Of a DNA stretch of 64,000 nt, positions 10,114 to 22,591 are shown piece after piece; the stretch's first letter is position 1; the number at the start of each line of letters is the position of its first letter. The stretch is from Triatoma infestans. Lineage: Eukaryota; Arthropoda; Insecta; Hemiptera; Reduviidae. Both the position numbers and the translations under genes were made by a program. The notes under the pieces are model-generated. The model was not told where the DNA came from, made no database searches, and saw only the letters and a list, made by a program, of their open reading frames with translations. The stretch covers positions 91,475-155,474 of the forward strand of contig JAAEAF010003588.1 in assembly GCA_011037195.1 (NCBI GenBank), in the 5' to 3' direction.

Positions 10114-10650
10114 CTTTTGGCATCATGCCATTGTATCCTAAAATATCTTTCAGTTCCAACCCTACCAGGCAGTCCCGCGAGATTGATGCCCTACCAAATG
10201 CATGAAACCTGGTACCAGCGAAACGGGGACACTGACATAAATAGTGATACACCATTTCCCTAACTCCATGATCACAGTTCTGACAAATGGGACTAGACGT
10301 CCTCCCCATATTCTGCAAAAGACTAGACACCCATGTGTGTCCAGTCATTACACCCACCAAGATCCTCAGTCCTATCCTACCAAGGGGCAAGGAGGTAGTC
10401 CCCGCTTAGTCCCTTCGATAAATCTTTTAGCCTGGAGGCACCCCTACATGTCCTCCCAGCATTTCTCCAAAACTCTCGTCTCCCAAAGTCTAATCTGACT
10501 ATCGCAGAACCTCTTAGTGAAAGCAAAGGCTGGTTAGAGACCACAAAAAAGGTAAGGAGGATCCCTCCCTAGCCAGCTGATCCGCCCTCTCATTGCCCTC
10601 TATTCCCACATGACCGAGTACCCAGTAGAGCTGCATTTTTCCCCTCCGAG
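10083..10650 (-). pseudogene. I-like non-LTR retrotransposon, RNase H and 3' end
   Basis: Read on the minus strand from about 10650, the frame gives LYWVLGHVGIEGNERADQLA. This is the C-terminal motif of the RNase H domain found in I, R1 and LOA-type LINEs. Two in-frame stops follow, then the open segment 10390-10034 with MTGHTWVSSLL, a CxxC...HxxxxC finger (CQNCDHGVREMVYHYLCQC) and LELKDILGYN. The coding end runs directly into a (TAA)n tail on the minus strand at 10084-10113, the tail type of I-clade elements. Everything upstream of RNase H is missing, which fits the usual 5' truncation. The stops make it a pseudogene. Confidence 0.85.
10084..10113 (+). repeat. (ATT)n, the (TAA)n tail of the minus-strand LINE
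   Basis: Ten perfect trinucleotide units directly abut the 3' end of the LINE remnant, so this reads as its retrotransposition tail and not as an independent microsatellite. Confidence 0.85.
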
Positions 10651-10659
10651 CTAAGTATT

Positions 10660-12195
10660 AAGCCTTCTCCTACATTCTCCCATCAATTTCAAACTCCAAT
10701 TTAAATGTATGAGATAAATATTATTGAATGGTAGCGAAAGAAAAAATGTAGTTGATGACTGGCATTTCTGAGCCAATCATTCAAGTCTCCTGCATTTCCT
10801 AAGTTCTCAGTTTATTGGTAACAATGCAAAATGATGTATTTTTTCGCACTTCTATTTAATGAAATTTATAATTTTATCAGTAATTTTTTATTTTATTTTA
10901 TTTTTAACCATTTCATTATACTGAACGATACTCCATTATACTGTTACATAAATATTAAGGACAATCTAAATTTCTTAAAAATCCCAAAATTTTAGAAAAT
11001 TTTATAATTTTGTTTGAGTTACAATAAAAGAAAGTTCTTCAATTATTAAGGTTATGGCTTTGTCACTCACATTGAACTAATGGTTTTTGGGATATAGTAC
11101 TTATCCATTAGCTGACTGTGTTCGGGCAAATAATTAGTGCATCTTGTTGTGAATACAGATTGCAAATGGAATCTTGGTTAATGAGCAAAAGAGAGTATGT
11201 GAACTGTTTGGCGAAGGGAATTAGACTAGAAGAATTTAACATATTAAACATGAGCTTTCTTAGTCGCAAGTTTCAAATAATTAAGAAATTAAACAGAAAA
11301 ACGTTTGGAAGTCGTAGTTTATACGACTAAGAGACAAATTACTAATTAATGTTCACTAATGTCTGTTAAAAAAAACAATTCCAACAATTTATGTCGTACA
11401 TGGTACGATGCTAAGTAGTTTTTTTTTTTACTACAGTTGTAGTGTATAACAGACTATTTATAATGCATGTTAAGATTAATATCCCATTACTGGAATTATT
11501 GAGAGCTATCTATTTCTGTATTGTGAGAACCATAGATCTAAAATGACTATAATCAAAATTCGATTAGTGATGGTGGTAGTACTACATATTATATGGACAT
11601 TCGTGTTACCTGTATATTTCATCTTGAAGATTAAATGTTTTTTATCCAAATATACAAATCATTATATTATATTTATGTTTGTTTAACATTATTTTGTCTT
11701 TTATTTTTCAAATTATTCAGTAAATATGTAAATGAACATTTTTAATGCAAATTAGTATACAGAGTTGGTATATGTGTGTAAGTGTGTCAGGGATTATAAC
11801 CGCCATACGACTAGGTTGGTGGCTAAAATGTAGTACTAGTTAAAAGACGGCCAACCTAAACCATCTGTGCCCTTAAGCCATTTCCGGTCATTAATTCGCT
11901 TATATACCATAAAGTCTTCTTCACACTGACTTCTATTAAAACCCTTTACTGGTTTAATCAATAATATTTTGGGAAGAATTCCATAGAACAAGGTACATAA
12001 CATAATACTATGTTAGATATAATGAAGTAGTAAGTATCAGTTGATATCAGTAACTAAAATGGAGGGGGATTTTGATTACCAGTTTCTTTTATTAATTGAT
12101 ATTTTAATTAAATTCAATCAGGATGAAAATTATTTTTTGAAGAAGCTTTTGGTAATTCTAGCCTGCATTTAATGTACTTTATAGATGAATATAAT
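10660..12195. other. Non-coding AT-rich DNA
   Basis: There is no reading frame of coding character. The plus-strand frame at 11118-11330 shows no recognisable motif. Confidence 0.5.
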
Positions 12196-12199
12196 TTAT

Positions 12200-12412
12200 A
12201 AGTAAAGTAAAGTAATGCCTATTTTTTCAGGCGGGCTTAACCTTCAACTAACTACCAAATTAGGTGTCGTGGACGGGGGCGGATGCACCTACTTTACTGT
12301 TAACATTTTTCATACCAATATAAAATTTAGCAGTTATACGCGGTACTCGAACTGGGGTCCTCTCACTTACAAGTCCATGCTCATAACCACTACACCAACA
12401 CTCGCCCGTCAA
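12200..12412 (-). mobile_element. tRNA-derived SINE (minus strand)
   Basis: On the minus strand the head reads GGCGAGTGTTGG, then TGGTGTAGTGG (positions 12387-12397), an excellent pol III A box. GTTCGAGTACC (12342-12352) is a B box with one mismatch, 35 bases further on, as in a tRNA. The body ends in a TTTACTTTACTT tandem tail at about 12200, like the short-repeat tails of insect SINEs. It is a tRNA-derived head and not a functional tRNA, because the arms do not fold into a clean cloverleaf. Confidence 0.75.
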
Positions 12413-12424
12413 TATACTTATAAT

Positions 12425-12920
12425 TATTAATTATATATTTATTTGCACTCATATATACAATCTGTTGGCAAAGGAGTTACAACATTATAATAAATAAAAA
12501 AATATATGAAAACCAAAACCAAGAAACAAATCTAATCTAATATAAAACAATAAACATAATGAATCATAAAGTAAGAAAATGATAATTAAAACTGAAAAAA
12601 TTCGCATAGAAGAATATCTTAAATAAAACATCTTATCTACACATTGTTATCAATGAAGTTAAGACATATAATAAAATATAGCAAAATAAAATTATCATTA
12701 AACAAGTTAAATTATTCTTAATAAATTAATAGAAAACTGTGATGAAAGAAATTAAACAAAACAAAAAGTAAATAAAATAAAATTCTCTAAATAAGAAATT
12801 ACAAAATAATACTTATGCAGTTATGATAGAAACAGACAGTTGAGTAATAATTCACTTATTTTTTTATTTTAAGAGAGTTTACAACAAATAAGAATATATC
12901 TGTCAGTATGGTTGTGGAAT
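12425..12920. other. AT-rich, probably LINE 3' untranslated region or host DNA
   Basis: There is no reading frame. It lies directly downstream (on the minus strand) of the LINE tail remnant at 12925-13130. Confidence 0.35.
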
Positions 12921-12924
12921 TAAC

Positions 12925-13130
12925 GGTCCACTACTTGCTCTAAAAATTCAAGTGTGGAATAATTAGAGACATGATTGGTATGTTTATCTATAAATTTGGG
13001 TCTAACCGTATTCAAAGCGGGACATTCAAATAGAAAATGACAGAGGTCGTCAAGGCCAACACCACATGAACCACAAAGTTCATCTGGAGAAAATTGTAAT
13101 CTCTGACCATTAACTATGATTCTAGGGTAT
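12925..13130 (-). pseudogene. Non-LTR retrotransposon C-terminal zinc-finger remnant
   Basis: The minus strand encodes YPRIIVNGQRLQFSPDELC followed by GSCGVGLDDLCHFLFECPAL, then a helical tail to LEFLEQVVD. CxxC...HxxxxC with a HFLFECP core is the common end of LINE polyproteins. No RT or RNase H is present upstream, because Rep-A sequence begins at 13140. The clade cannot be fixed from this tail alone. Confidence 0.75.
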
Positions 13131-13139
13131 TAATATACT

Positions 13140-13685
13140 TATAATGAAGTGGTCCTTTACGGGAAAAAATCAATTTTCCCAACAAAATGTTTCGAATAAA
13201 TACGATATAGCTCTATATGTCTAGCTGATATTCCAAGTTAGTTTAAAGAAAATCGTTAGAGCCGTTTTCAGGAAAATTGCCAGAAACGGAAAAATCCATT
13301 TCCACCGCGACCCCCTAAGGGTCTATTGTGGCATCCTAAAATTTGGAATCCCTTCTCCGGGGTCCTATCCTTTATCTGAACTTTGGAGTCCGGAGAGGCT
13401 CCTAGGTTTAGGTTATAAGCACCTCTAATCAGAGTACCCTCTCGATTCCTGTCTGCTTTATTTTGATAGATAACTTCCTATTTGACCCCATAGTGATAAC
13501 CAAACAGAATGTCAAGTTTGAATTTTCTAAGATTTTTTTCATTTTTGCAAACATACAAACATACATATACAGATAATTTCTAAAAATCCACTTTTTCGGA
13601 CTCAGGAGACCTCAACACGTACATTTCCGGTGAAAATAATATAGAAAATTCATCACGATCGTGTGATGTGATGGCAAGAAGAAAG
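13140..13685 (+). mobile_element. Rep-A copy, degraded, with ~165-bp foreign or diverged block
   Basis: Recognisable Rep-A segments include TTTTCCCAACAAAATGTTTC, AAAGAAAATCGTTAGAGCCG, the conserved 3' block CGGACTCAGGAGACCTCAA and an ACATACAAACATACATA microsatellite at the expected position. Between about 13296 and 13460 the sequence (CGCGACCCCCTAAGGGTC and following) does not match other copies. The last bases of the 3' end are lost. Confidence 0.7.
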
Positions 13686-13721
13686 AAGATATAGTTTTTA
13701 AATAATAAATAAATCTAAAAA

Positions 13722-14400
13722 TTATAACTAGTGGTTCCAGCCAGCCGCTATCTGCAGGTCAAGAACCGCGGCAAAACCCTTTCAAACAGGGGTCAATACA
13801 CAGTCAAAAGAACCGCCGCCGGCAAAACCCTTTTATACAAGGGTCAATGTACACCTGGCCTGTATTTCCTTCATACAAGGGTCAATGTACACTCAAGAGG
13901 CCATCTGGCCACCATCTGTTAACAAGCGTCGCCACCCCGGCCACCGACCTCCCCTAAGGTCAATATACTAGGAGAGATGTCTTAGTGTGGCACGTACTTA
14001 CACATCAGCCGATGTGTGAGTGAAGCAAATATAAACGTCACCCCATTGGAGGAGGGGATTAGTTACAAATCAATCGTACACGAGTTATACATCAGTATTC
14101 TACCAGTTCACAACCAGTACGAGATCGGTTAATCATCAGTCATCGTTCACGTCAGTTCGAGTTATCAAGCAGTTAAGTTCACACTCGCGAGCGCGTCCCT
14201 ATTCAAGTTTTTAAACACTATTTCTTTAATATTTATTAATCATTTCATAATTACTTATATTCATTTACAATTGTGCATCTTAGTTTATCTATTTCAAAAC
14301 ACTTTAAATTATTTGTTAAAATATAGTTTATTTTCATAAATCAGTAGTACGTATTTCGAATAACTTACTCATCACTTCAACTCCCGATACCAAGACATCT
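13722..14400 (+). mobile_element. LTR-like dispersed repeat (LTR-C copy 1)
   Basis: It is homologous to 38252-38777. Both start TATAACTAGTGG, carry CCGCGGC and repeated AAGGGTCAAT words, a TATA-like ATATAAAC followed by GCCCCATTGG, a T-rich distal half, and end at CAAGACATCT. Copy 1 holds three tandem variants of ACAAGGGTCAATGTACAC between 13780 and 13895. The promoter-like layout and absence of coding suggest a solo LTR. No target duplication was identified, so this is tentative. Confidence 0.55.
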
Positions 14401-14509
14401 GATTCCAATGCAATCGCAATACTTGCTCTAACACAATAACAGAAAAATACTATTTAGCTAGTCATTCTCGTAAGTTGAAGTCTATTCTGATAGATTCGCT
14501 ATTTTCTCA

Positions 14510-14800
14510 AACCTTTTTTTTTAAATTGAAATCACATCCATTTCGTTGGAGCTGTTTTCGAAAAAATTCCGGGAAAAAAGTGAAGAAAAAAAACAATTAA
14601 AAGTAAAAAAATCGCACTTATGTTTGATTGATTTTTACCGGAAACCTTTGTGTCTGATGCAATAGTATATTATTTAAACGGAATAGCAAGTTTGAGCTCA
14701 TGCGAATTTTCGCATATATTTTGTTCATACACATACAGACTATTCGCTAAAAAAACTTTTTTTTCGCACTCAGAAAACCTCAGAACATATATTTCTGGAT
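14510..14800 (+). mobile_element. Rep-A fragment, highly diverged
   Basis: CATTTCGTTGGAGCTGTTTT, AAACGGAATAGCAAGTTTG, CATACACATACAGAC and CGCACTCAGAAAACCTCAG appear in the Rep-A order, covering the last unit and the tail. Ends are not preserved. Confidence 0.6.
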
Positions 14801-15016
14801 CTTTAGGAATCTTGTAATCTCTGCGGATATCCCACTGACACCACCGACCGTACACACTGTATTACTTGTATTTAGCGAATCCAAGCAAATTCCTTGTTTA
14901 TCCTCATACCATATTATACTTAACACCCATGGGAGCTACAAAAAGATATTTCAGATGTCAGTGGATTTGATTTTGTAGCCAGTCTCTCTCTCTGCAGACA
15001 TTCATTCAAATATGTT

Positions 15017-15047
<31 letters not shown>

Positions 15048-16015
15048 CAGTAAAAGAGAGAAAATGAACAGATGTAACTTATTATATTTTTATTAAGACG
15101 AAAATCTAAACTATATTCTTCCATTAAATCCTAAAAAAAAAATCCACATTACAATAGTGGATAAAATATTTCCTCGTTGGAAATAAAATATGATGAATAT
15201 AAATTACCGAAAAATTAACTGATAAAACAGAGGGCCTTAAACATTGGAACAGTAATTCTGCATTTAACTTACCCCCCCCCCCCAGTAACGCCCATTATAA
15301 ACCCTATTCAAAACTAAATGAAGCAGGAAGCATGATTATTATGCTTTTCTACTGGTAAAAAGATATATATATGTATATAGTATAAAAGGGTCGTTCTGTT
15401 GTAATGGGTTACACTATAATAGGCTTTCTTATAAGAATTAATTGTAAATAATATTCAGTAAAATCCCTTGAAACAATGAAACACTGTTATAACAGGGAAA
15501 CTAGCGAGGCCCTACCACACTAATGGAAAGATTGGGTGGTCTTAATGCGAACTAAAACACACCCTCTCACACCCCTTTTCACACATATAAACGGATCACT
15601 ACTATTATAGATATATATTTCACTTTATTAAATAGTAAAGTAGAATTCCATGTTTACTTCCTACTCTTTGGGTTAAATTCGCTATTATCTATGTTCCTAT
15701 GATTAAGAATAATAATTCTGAAGTAGACAATATTTTATACCTTTAATTAACGGAACACATACATTGTATATAAATACAATAATAGATACTAATAGGTCAC
15801 CTTTAAATTACTTATTTCCTTTTCTCCTATATTCTTCAGCTGATGATTTCTTTAAAAAAACTACTAAATCATTTATGAACAGTCTATGTCCAGATGTGCA
15901 GAGCAATGGGCATATTGGAGTGTCTGCAACTGTGGTTTTATGAATAATGAATGTGTGATGGATGCCAAAAATATAAAAATATATTTTTGATTTGAAATAA
16001 TCAAGATTATGAAGA
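14800..16015. other. Non-coding AT-rich DNA
   Basis: It contains a 24-base A tract (about 15024-15047), a run of C (15270-15281) and no gene. The short minus-strand frames at 15808-16061 have no recognisable motif. Confidence 0.45.
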
Positions 16016-16020
16016 AAATG

Positions 16021-16455
16021 TGACATTCCCTTGCAAAAGGACTATTCAGGTAGAAGACCACTATTGTCTTTTAGAGTCCATGAACTTGATGGCATTGTCT
16101 ACCCCTTCTTCTCACAGGTGAAGATTTGAAATAACAATTAGAAGACATTCCTTCTGAACAGACATTCAAGCCACAAGGCTTGCTTCAGGAATCGCTGTCT
16201 TAAACTCAGTGCCAGTGATAAGTGATTTGCCTTTATTCTAGATAAATATCTGATTTATTAAAATGTAGTTGTGATATTGTCAAGTACTTAAATTTGCTTA
16301 AAGAATAATATATTTATTTTAAAAACAGTGGTGCTCTCTTGATTATTACTAATACTTCTCTCTTAAACATATATACTTACAAGCCCCTTTACAAAACCGC
16401 TCACGCCACAAGCTACCACTACACTACAACAACACGACACACCAAATACATTTCA
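16021..16455 (+). mobile_element. Solo LTR candidate (LTR-B copy 1)
   Basis: It starts TGACATTCCC and ends ACATTTCA, giving the TG...CA ends expected of an LTR. The tetranucleotide AATG directly precedes (16017-16020) and follows (16456-16459), a plausible 4-bp target duplication. The segment from about 16128 is homologous to 43085-43435, sharing AGGAATCGCT, CAGTGCCAGT, AATATATTTA and AACCGCTCACGCCACAAGCT. No internal coding region flanks it. Confidence 0.65.
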
Positions 16456-16469
16456 AATGCATACGTTAC

Positions 16470-19400
16470 GAACCACGTTCTATTTAAACCATCACTTCTT
16501 AAACTTTCCCTCCTTATTTCGCAGCCTCTAGAAAAATGTGTTGCGATTATTAGACAAGTTAGATTATTACTACAGTAAGAAAGAATACACCGACTATCTG
16601 TATTTATAGTGTGACAATATATCTCAAAAAGAAAAAGTCGCAGAAAGCTTAAACTTTACATTCCGTTTCATTCAAACTTTATTTGGGGATGCGAAGCAAA
16701 AGTTTACATAAAAATCCTTCAAATAAAGTGCAATAAATAATATATTTCATAGCGACCGAATACTATACACTGGAATAAACATATTTATTCCAAAATATAC
16801 TTCTCAGTTCTCCCTCAAAAAAAAAATCCAATACATAAGTTTCCAGTATATATTTCAGTATGACTAGCGTTTGATAGTTTAAAATGAGTTCTGTGAGTAG
16901 TACATACAGTCTAATCAAATTTGCCTAGATAGAGCTTCTTATATAACTCATACTTCAACAAAGTCGGAAAAAGTTACTGTCTGGCATTGCCTATGTATGC
17001 AATGTAATCCATCGTCAGCAAATTCCATTCCGAACTGGGAACATGTATTGAGCTGGGCTCAATAGTTTCATTAGCAACCTCATCAAGGCGTCACTAAAGC
17101 ACTACAAACCACGTCAACCACACATAATATTCTCTCTCAGCCCACTATGTATTGACGAATTGGTTTCAACCATGTGAGCCTGTCTCTCGCCTACAGCTGT
17201 CTCTAGCTGCAGGAGAAATTGATATAATCCGATCATGTGAGAGCTAAGAGAGTCACCAAACCAACTTTCGCCAGTTACCAACGTTACTAAGAGTACGGGT
17301 GACTGCAATTCACTCTAAGCCTCAGACTTGAAAAATTCACCTTGCTAGCCACTCTAGCTTACCACTGTTAGCACAAGCAAGAGTTGAAACTAGGCAGATC
17401 ACTCTTAACCAACTTTTGACAGCAAGGTAAGCCATTTTACATTCATCACGCTACCAATCAACAATCATCATTCATTCTTCGATCGGACACTTTACCCTCT
17501 ATACATTAATCTCTCTTCAATCAGCAAAAAGCGTACAATTATAGTATATATATTTAGGTCTAGTTCATGTGTTCAATTACATTTTCACCAATTACCATTT
17601 TTACTAATACATCATTTACCAATTACATCATCCTGACATTGAAAGTTAATTTTTTAAAATCTACAAATATCTATCAGTATCATTGACGCTACCAGAAAAA
17701 TACTTTCTCGATGGGGCTGCACCCATCGCTGGTTAAGAAGTGTTGATCTAAACAGAGAAACAGCATCCTTTTTAGGCATTTGAGAAGGGATAAAGGTACT
17801 TTTTTCTAGCAGATTAGCCCAGATTTTACCTATACAATACTCTTTCATCAAGGCGATCTACGATACAAATTGTGCTTCGATGAAATTACGAGGGTTTTTC
17901 TTCTGGGTTCGTTGCTTTGAAGTTAAAGGGGGAAGCAAGCTGGAATACTGTTAAATTAAAAAATGAAAGTATCTTTCAAGAAGGCTGTTATTTAGTAATG
18001 TGATCAATAAATACTTAACTGTAATCTAACTTAATGTGTAGATACAGTTATTTGAGTAATTATATAATTAAATATTATTATTAAAATATTTTAAACTATG
18101 ATAGTTCATTCTGACTTACTAAGATTACATAAGACTAAGATTTCACTCTATTTTCAGCAGTATGTCACGATTTGAAAAAAAAAAAAAAAAAATTATATTG
18201 TACAGAAAGTACTGTTAAGTCACGATCTATAGCTTAGTTATTAATATTTAATATTAATATTTTATGATAATGTCAAACATTTTTGTGCTTTTTTCTTTAT
18301 AAGAGATATTAAGTAAAACTGTTACTAAATTTGCTGAGAACACCTGGCAGTTGGAATTTTTTTATGCTGCCAAACCTGTTTGCTCAATATTTTTAACCAT
18401 AAAAATGCTAATTATTTATAAGGAATTTTTAAATATATTTAATAACAATGAAAATTAACCATAAAATTTAATTCATATAGTAAAATCATTGATGGTTTTT
18501 CAGGGGGTTCGAACTGCCTTTTGAAAAAATTAATCATCAAGAATCTACTAATAGGCCCAATATTAATTAGCATATGTAGTTGTTAGACTAATTATTTATC
18601 ATACAATTAATTTAACATTTGACAAATTTTGATAAATAAATATCGAATATTAAAAAAGGAAAAAGATATTCAAAAACTGAAAGTAAAATGGCCAACAATT
18701 TTAACATGAAACTGATTTAATAATACATAAAATATATGTACATACAATCATATATACAGTAGGAGTTTAGAGGGACAAATAAGTATCGGTTATTTTGTGT
18801 ATGAATTAAACGAAGAGTAGAAAACAGTCTTATAGTGATACAACCTTTTTTTGGAAGAATAAATTTAATGAAGAAAAATATCAAAAAAGAAAAAAAAAAA
18901 AAAAAAAAAAAAAGAAATATTATTAAAGGCGTTGCGATTATTGATTAGGTAGAGAGGGAATCGTCAAGCTAAGCTGTATTGCGCGCTGCTGATGCCACTC
19001 ATTTTCGTGGAATTTCAATAATGTTATGCTTGGAAACTGATACCCCTTACCCAAAACAGAAATATAGTAATAAGTGCAATATTATATTTATTTATTTCAA
19101 CGAGAAATGACATTACATTTCATCTTTTCCTAAGAGCTGATGGAGGACCTGTCGACTATCAAACACTTTACACACCCCCCATTGCCATTCCATTTCTAGG
19201 ATGTAGGATATTGGGCAAAACAATGGAGACTTGCCTGTAACAAACACAACAGCTTGGGTCTAGGTTTGGGCTAAACCGAGGTTTCACATAATAGAACCCA
19301 CCAGTATCCAAGGCTCAACATTCCATTCATAGTGCATATTGGGATCTTTGGCTCACAAGATCCCACACTACGGAGAACCACTGTTAAGATTGTAAAGCTA

Positions 19401-19590
19401 GAACGCTTCCATTAGTAACTGTATTTACTCTCCGCTTCGACAACAACAAGTGAACGAACATTTGATAAAGTAAAGCCGACCTGAAAAGTTCGACATTATT
19501 TTACTTTTTCATTAAACATATGAAAAATTTAAAATATGTTTATTACGTTTTTTTCAGTATATTAAGGAGGATTAGGACGAGGAAAAATTC
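16470..19590. other. Non-coding DNA, no recognised gene
   Basis: A moderately GC block at 17000-17480 contains short open frames without known motifs and could be an unrecognised repeat. Homopolymer A tracts lie at 18174-18190 and 18890-18913. A non-AT-rich block at 19130-19480 is likewise unassigned. Confidence 0.4.
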
Positions 19591-19599
19591 CATATAAAA

Positions 19600-19825
19600 A
19601 AATTAATTAAGCATCAGGTCCCGTGATTGAGCATAAACGAAATATTAATTTTTTAGTTTTTGAGTCTAAAAACTAAAAAAAAATGTCTAAAATTCACTTT
19701 TTCGGGGCATTGGTAGGTGTATTTCCGCTGAAAACTCGATATCGAAAATTTGAATATCGACTTTGAATTCGATATCGACAATAACACTAACATCCACTCA
19801 TAGTAGTAAGAAGAGAAAGTAATAA
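19600..19825 (+). mobile_element. Rep-A 3' fragment
   Basis: AAATTCACTTTTTCGGGG, ATTTCCGCTGAAAACTCGAT, ATCGAAAATTTGA and a terminal TAAGAAGAGAAAGTAA match the last ~150 bases of Rep-A. The GATATCGA word is locally repeated here. Confidence 0.65.
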
Positions 19826-19829
19826 TGAG

Positions 19830-22420
19830 TGAAAACAATTAGCGAATTACATTTTTTTACTCTCTCTTATTATCTATTTATTTAGAATTCCCTAAAAATT
19901 AACTTATAAACAATTATAATTTACATAAAATTATTCAGCCTAATAACTACAAGGGACTATGCAATAGAATAGCGGAATGAATTCATTAGACTTCCAGTAG
20001 TTTGGTGATATTATACATATAAGGCAGGTTGTTGCTCATTTTGTATGGTCCAATTCAATTTCCAATATTATGAGTTAAAATTCTATCTTATTCTTCTCTC
20101 CTATTTGCTTGTTAGTTTATATTTAATAAAGTATAAATAAAAGAGATATTTACAAAACTCATGTGAGTGTTTGTTATACTAAAGCATGAGGAATATTGTT
20201 AATTTAGTCCACGTTCTTGTACGAAGAGAAGTTCAAGAGGCTAACAACACAGCTATGGGGGCTATGATTCCAGACTCTCACAATAAGTTGATCGTGCTGG
20301 GAATGTGGGATAATGCAACAACAACCCACAAGGACTTGTGTCTCCTTCAATTACATGCATAACTACGCCTGCACAAGCGCCTGCATTCCCACACAATTCA
20401 ATATTTGTTAGTGGGGCGTTATAACTGACATCTTACATATAATATAACTGTTATTATCTTTCATTTCCAGTTCAAAATTATATTGGGTCTATTGAATAAA
20501 AATAAGCAAATATTTTCAAGTGTTTACTTTTATAAAAAGTATACATTTTTATTTCATCTTTGCACATGAACATTTTTTTTAGGTTTAATTTGACGAGTAG
20601 TTACTACGAATTGTATACAAATGGATCAGGATGAAATTTAAGATTTCTATTACTTTTTTCCCTATAGTATAATTTTATTAATGAAATAAAGTTAATTATA
20701 CATATTTAGCAAAATTAATTCTTTTTTTGTTTTATTGTTATTCAAGGTTTTTCCATTACTATATGTTTTTGAATTTATTAAAAGGGTTTGGCTCTCCATT
20801 ATATTCATTTAAGTATTATTATTTTTATTATCATTTCAATTATTATTATTAATCGTATTGCTTCATTATTTCATTTAGTTGGTAATCTACCAATAGAGCT
20901 CGCTAATTTTCCTTTTTTTTTATGGAAATCGCAAAATTAATTTTTGTAATTATTTCTTCAATACAATTACTTTTTATTATTAATTATTTATTCGACATAT
21001 ATTTATTTTTAGCTGTTTCAATTAATTCCTTCTTTTTTTTTAATATACATTTATCAGCAAGCAGGCATATATTTAGGTAAAATATAATTTTGTTAACCAA
21101 TATTTTAATTAACGCAAGTAACCAAAGAAGAAGGTGTAATCCGTCTGCAAGTGCGGTGGGTGGGTAGTCCTTCACTTCCTGTAACAAAATGGGAGGCACC
21201 TCAATTGAATATTACGTACTCTTTTAAATAAGCACTTTCATATTTCTCGATTTATTTATTTATTTTTTTGGCATATAAATCACTTCAATTAATTCAGGAA
21301 ATGAAGTCAGACTTTCTGGTTTGTCCCCTACCTTCCCAGTTTGCTGAAACCCTCTAATCACAACTGCACCGTCAGGGTAGAAATTATTGTTATTGGTAAC
21401 AAACTGGAACACTCAAGGTAATTGTAAATATTCTTAAATTCCAAATTTAAAGAACTATAACTGTTGTTCTTTCCTTATATTAAAACATATCACTCATAAG
21501 AACGATTCAACAACTGTCTTAAAATTAAAAAATTCGGAATTTTTAATAAGACGAAACGTTGAATTTTTTTTTTTAAATATTATTTATTCAAACTTACGCA
21601 TATTGTGTTTAATAAAGTATTACGTCAGTGTATAACTTGCATCTGCACTCAGTACCTACAACAGAATAATAAAAACAAATAATATTAATGATGAATTAGT
21701 ATAGAAAATTGAAAAATATAAATCATTAAGGTTTCCATATTGTAACCAATTACATTATGTATTATTATTATTATTATTAATGGAAGTAAAACAGTATTTT
21801 TATTATCATTTGAAGATAGTAGCATTCTAATCGTCTGAATTATTGGAAAAATCATCACTTCATAAAAAAAACAGTTTAAAAAAAATAAAATTTTCTAAAA
21901 TTCATCTCTCTATACGAATTAATTGCAAATCTTACTCGGACGATGGATGAAAATCCGAAATACCGGTCAGAATCAACAAAATGAAGCATAAAATCATAGA
22001 TGTTATCCAGCATTATGGAACCATTTGAAATCAAGTAAACTGTATTTCTTTTTAAAATAACATACAATAAATAACATAATATACAATTAAATGACCAACT
22101 GTAATTAGATGCGTGAATAAACTCTGCGTTTAAAAAAAAAATATAAAACAATTGATTCCCTCAGTTTCCCACATTTGAATAAAACTAATTTATTTATAAA
22201 AAGTGACAAAAACATGTTTAATGGGAAAGAAAAAAACAAAATAAATAAATAAATAATTAAATTAAAAATATGAACTGCAATATTATAAAAGTGTTATGTT
22301 TTTAGGAAACAAGTAAACTGAAATGATATAACGGATGTATACTGTCATTTAAACGTAAAAAAAATTGCCTAGGGAGAGTGTTAAAAAACTTGTACAACAG
22401 TCTGCTTGTTAGTAGTGCAC
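19830..22420. other. Non-coding AT-rich DNA, one unassigned GC island
   Basis: 20205-20370 is less AT-rich and holds a 54-codon open frame (containing EANNTAMGAMIPDSHNKL) preceded by a pyrimidine-poor AG. I do not recognise it and cannot call it a gene. The rest is A/T-rich with homopolymers. Confidence 0.35.
21937..21970 (+). ncRNA. Degenerate hammerhead-ribozyme-like motif (family 1, fragment)
   Basis: CGGACGA (21937-21943) corresponds to the CUGANGA core with U4 changed to G. GGAT/ATCC (21945-21948, 21953-21956) closes a stem II with a GAAA-type loop. GAAA (21957-21960) is followed by UACCGGUC. The same motif, with an intact CUGACGA but a changed GAAA, occurs twice in the inverted repeat at 58194-58470. 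It probably marks a worn terminal repeat of a Penelope-like or related element. It is unlikely to cleave. Confidence 0.45.
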
Positions 22421-22425
22421 ACCAC

Positions 22426-22490
22426 TCTCTCACTCTTATCTCACACTCTCTCTCATTCTCTCTCACTCTCTCGCACACACACACACACGT
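22426..22490 (+). repeat. CT-rich tract ending in (CA)n
   Basis: A run of CACTCTCT and TCTCAC variants is followed by eight CA units. It is simple sequence, and the frames across it are artefacts. Confidence 0.9.
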
Positions 22491-22591
22491 AAGAAACAAC
22501 CGCACAGAAACTTTCTCACTTTTAGAGGACATTCTCAGTGCTTTACATCAAACAGTACGAACATGATTCTAAAGAGATCGAAAAAAAAAAA

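Noticed and set aside
12339..12412. Functional tRNA gene
   Set aside because: A and B boxes are present, but the arms do not make a clean cloverleaf and the sequence continues into a SINE body with a TTTAC tail.
17654..17851. 65-codon minus-strand frame as a small gene
   Set aside because: No motif, no homologous copy and no splice or promoter support was seen.
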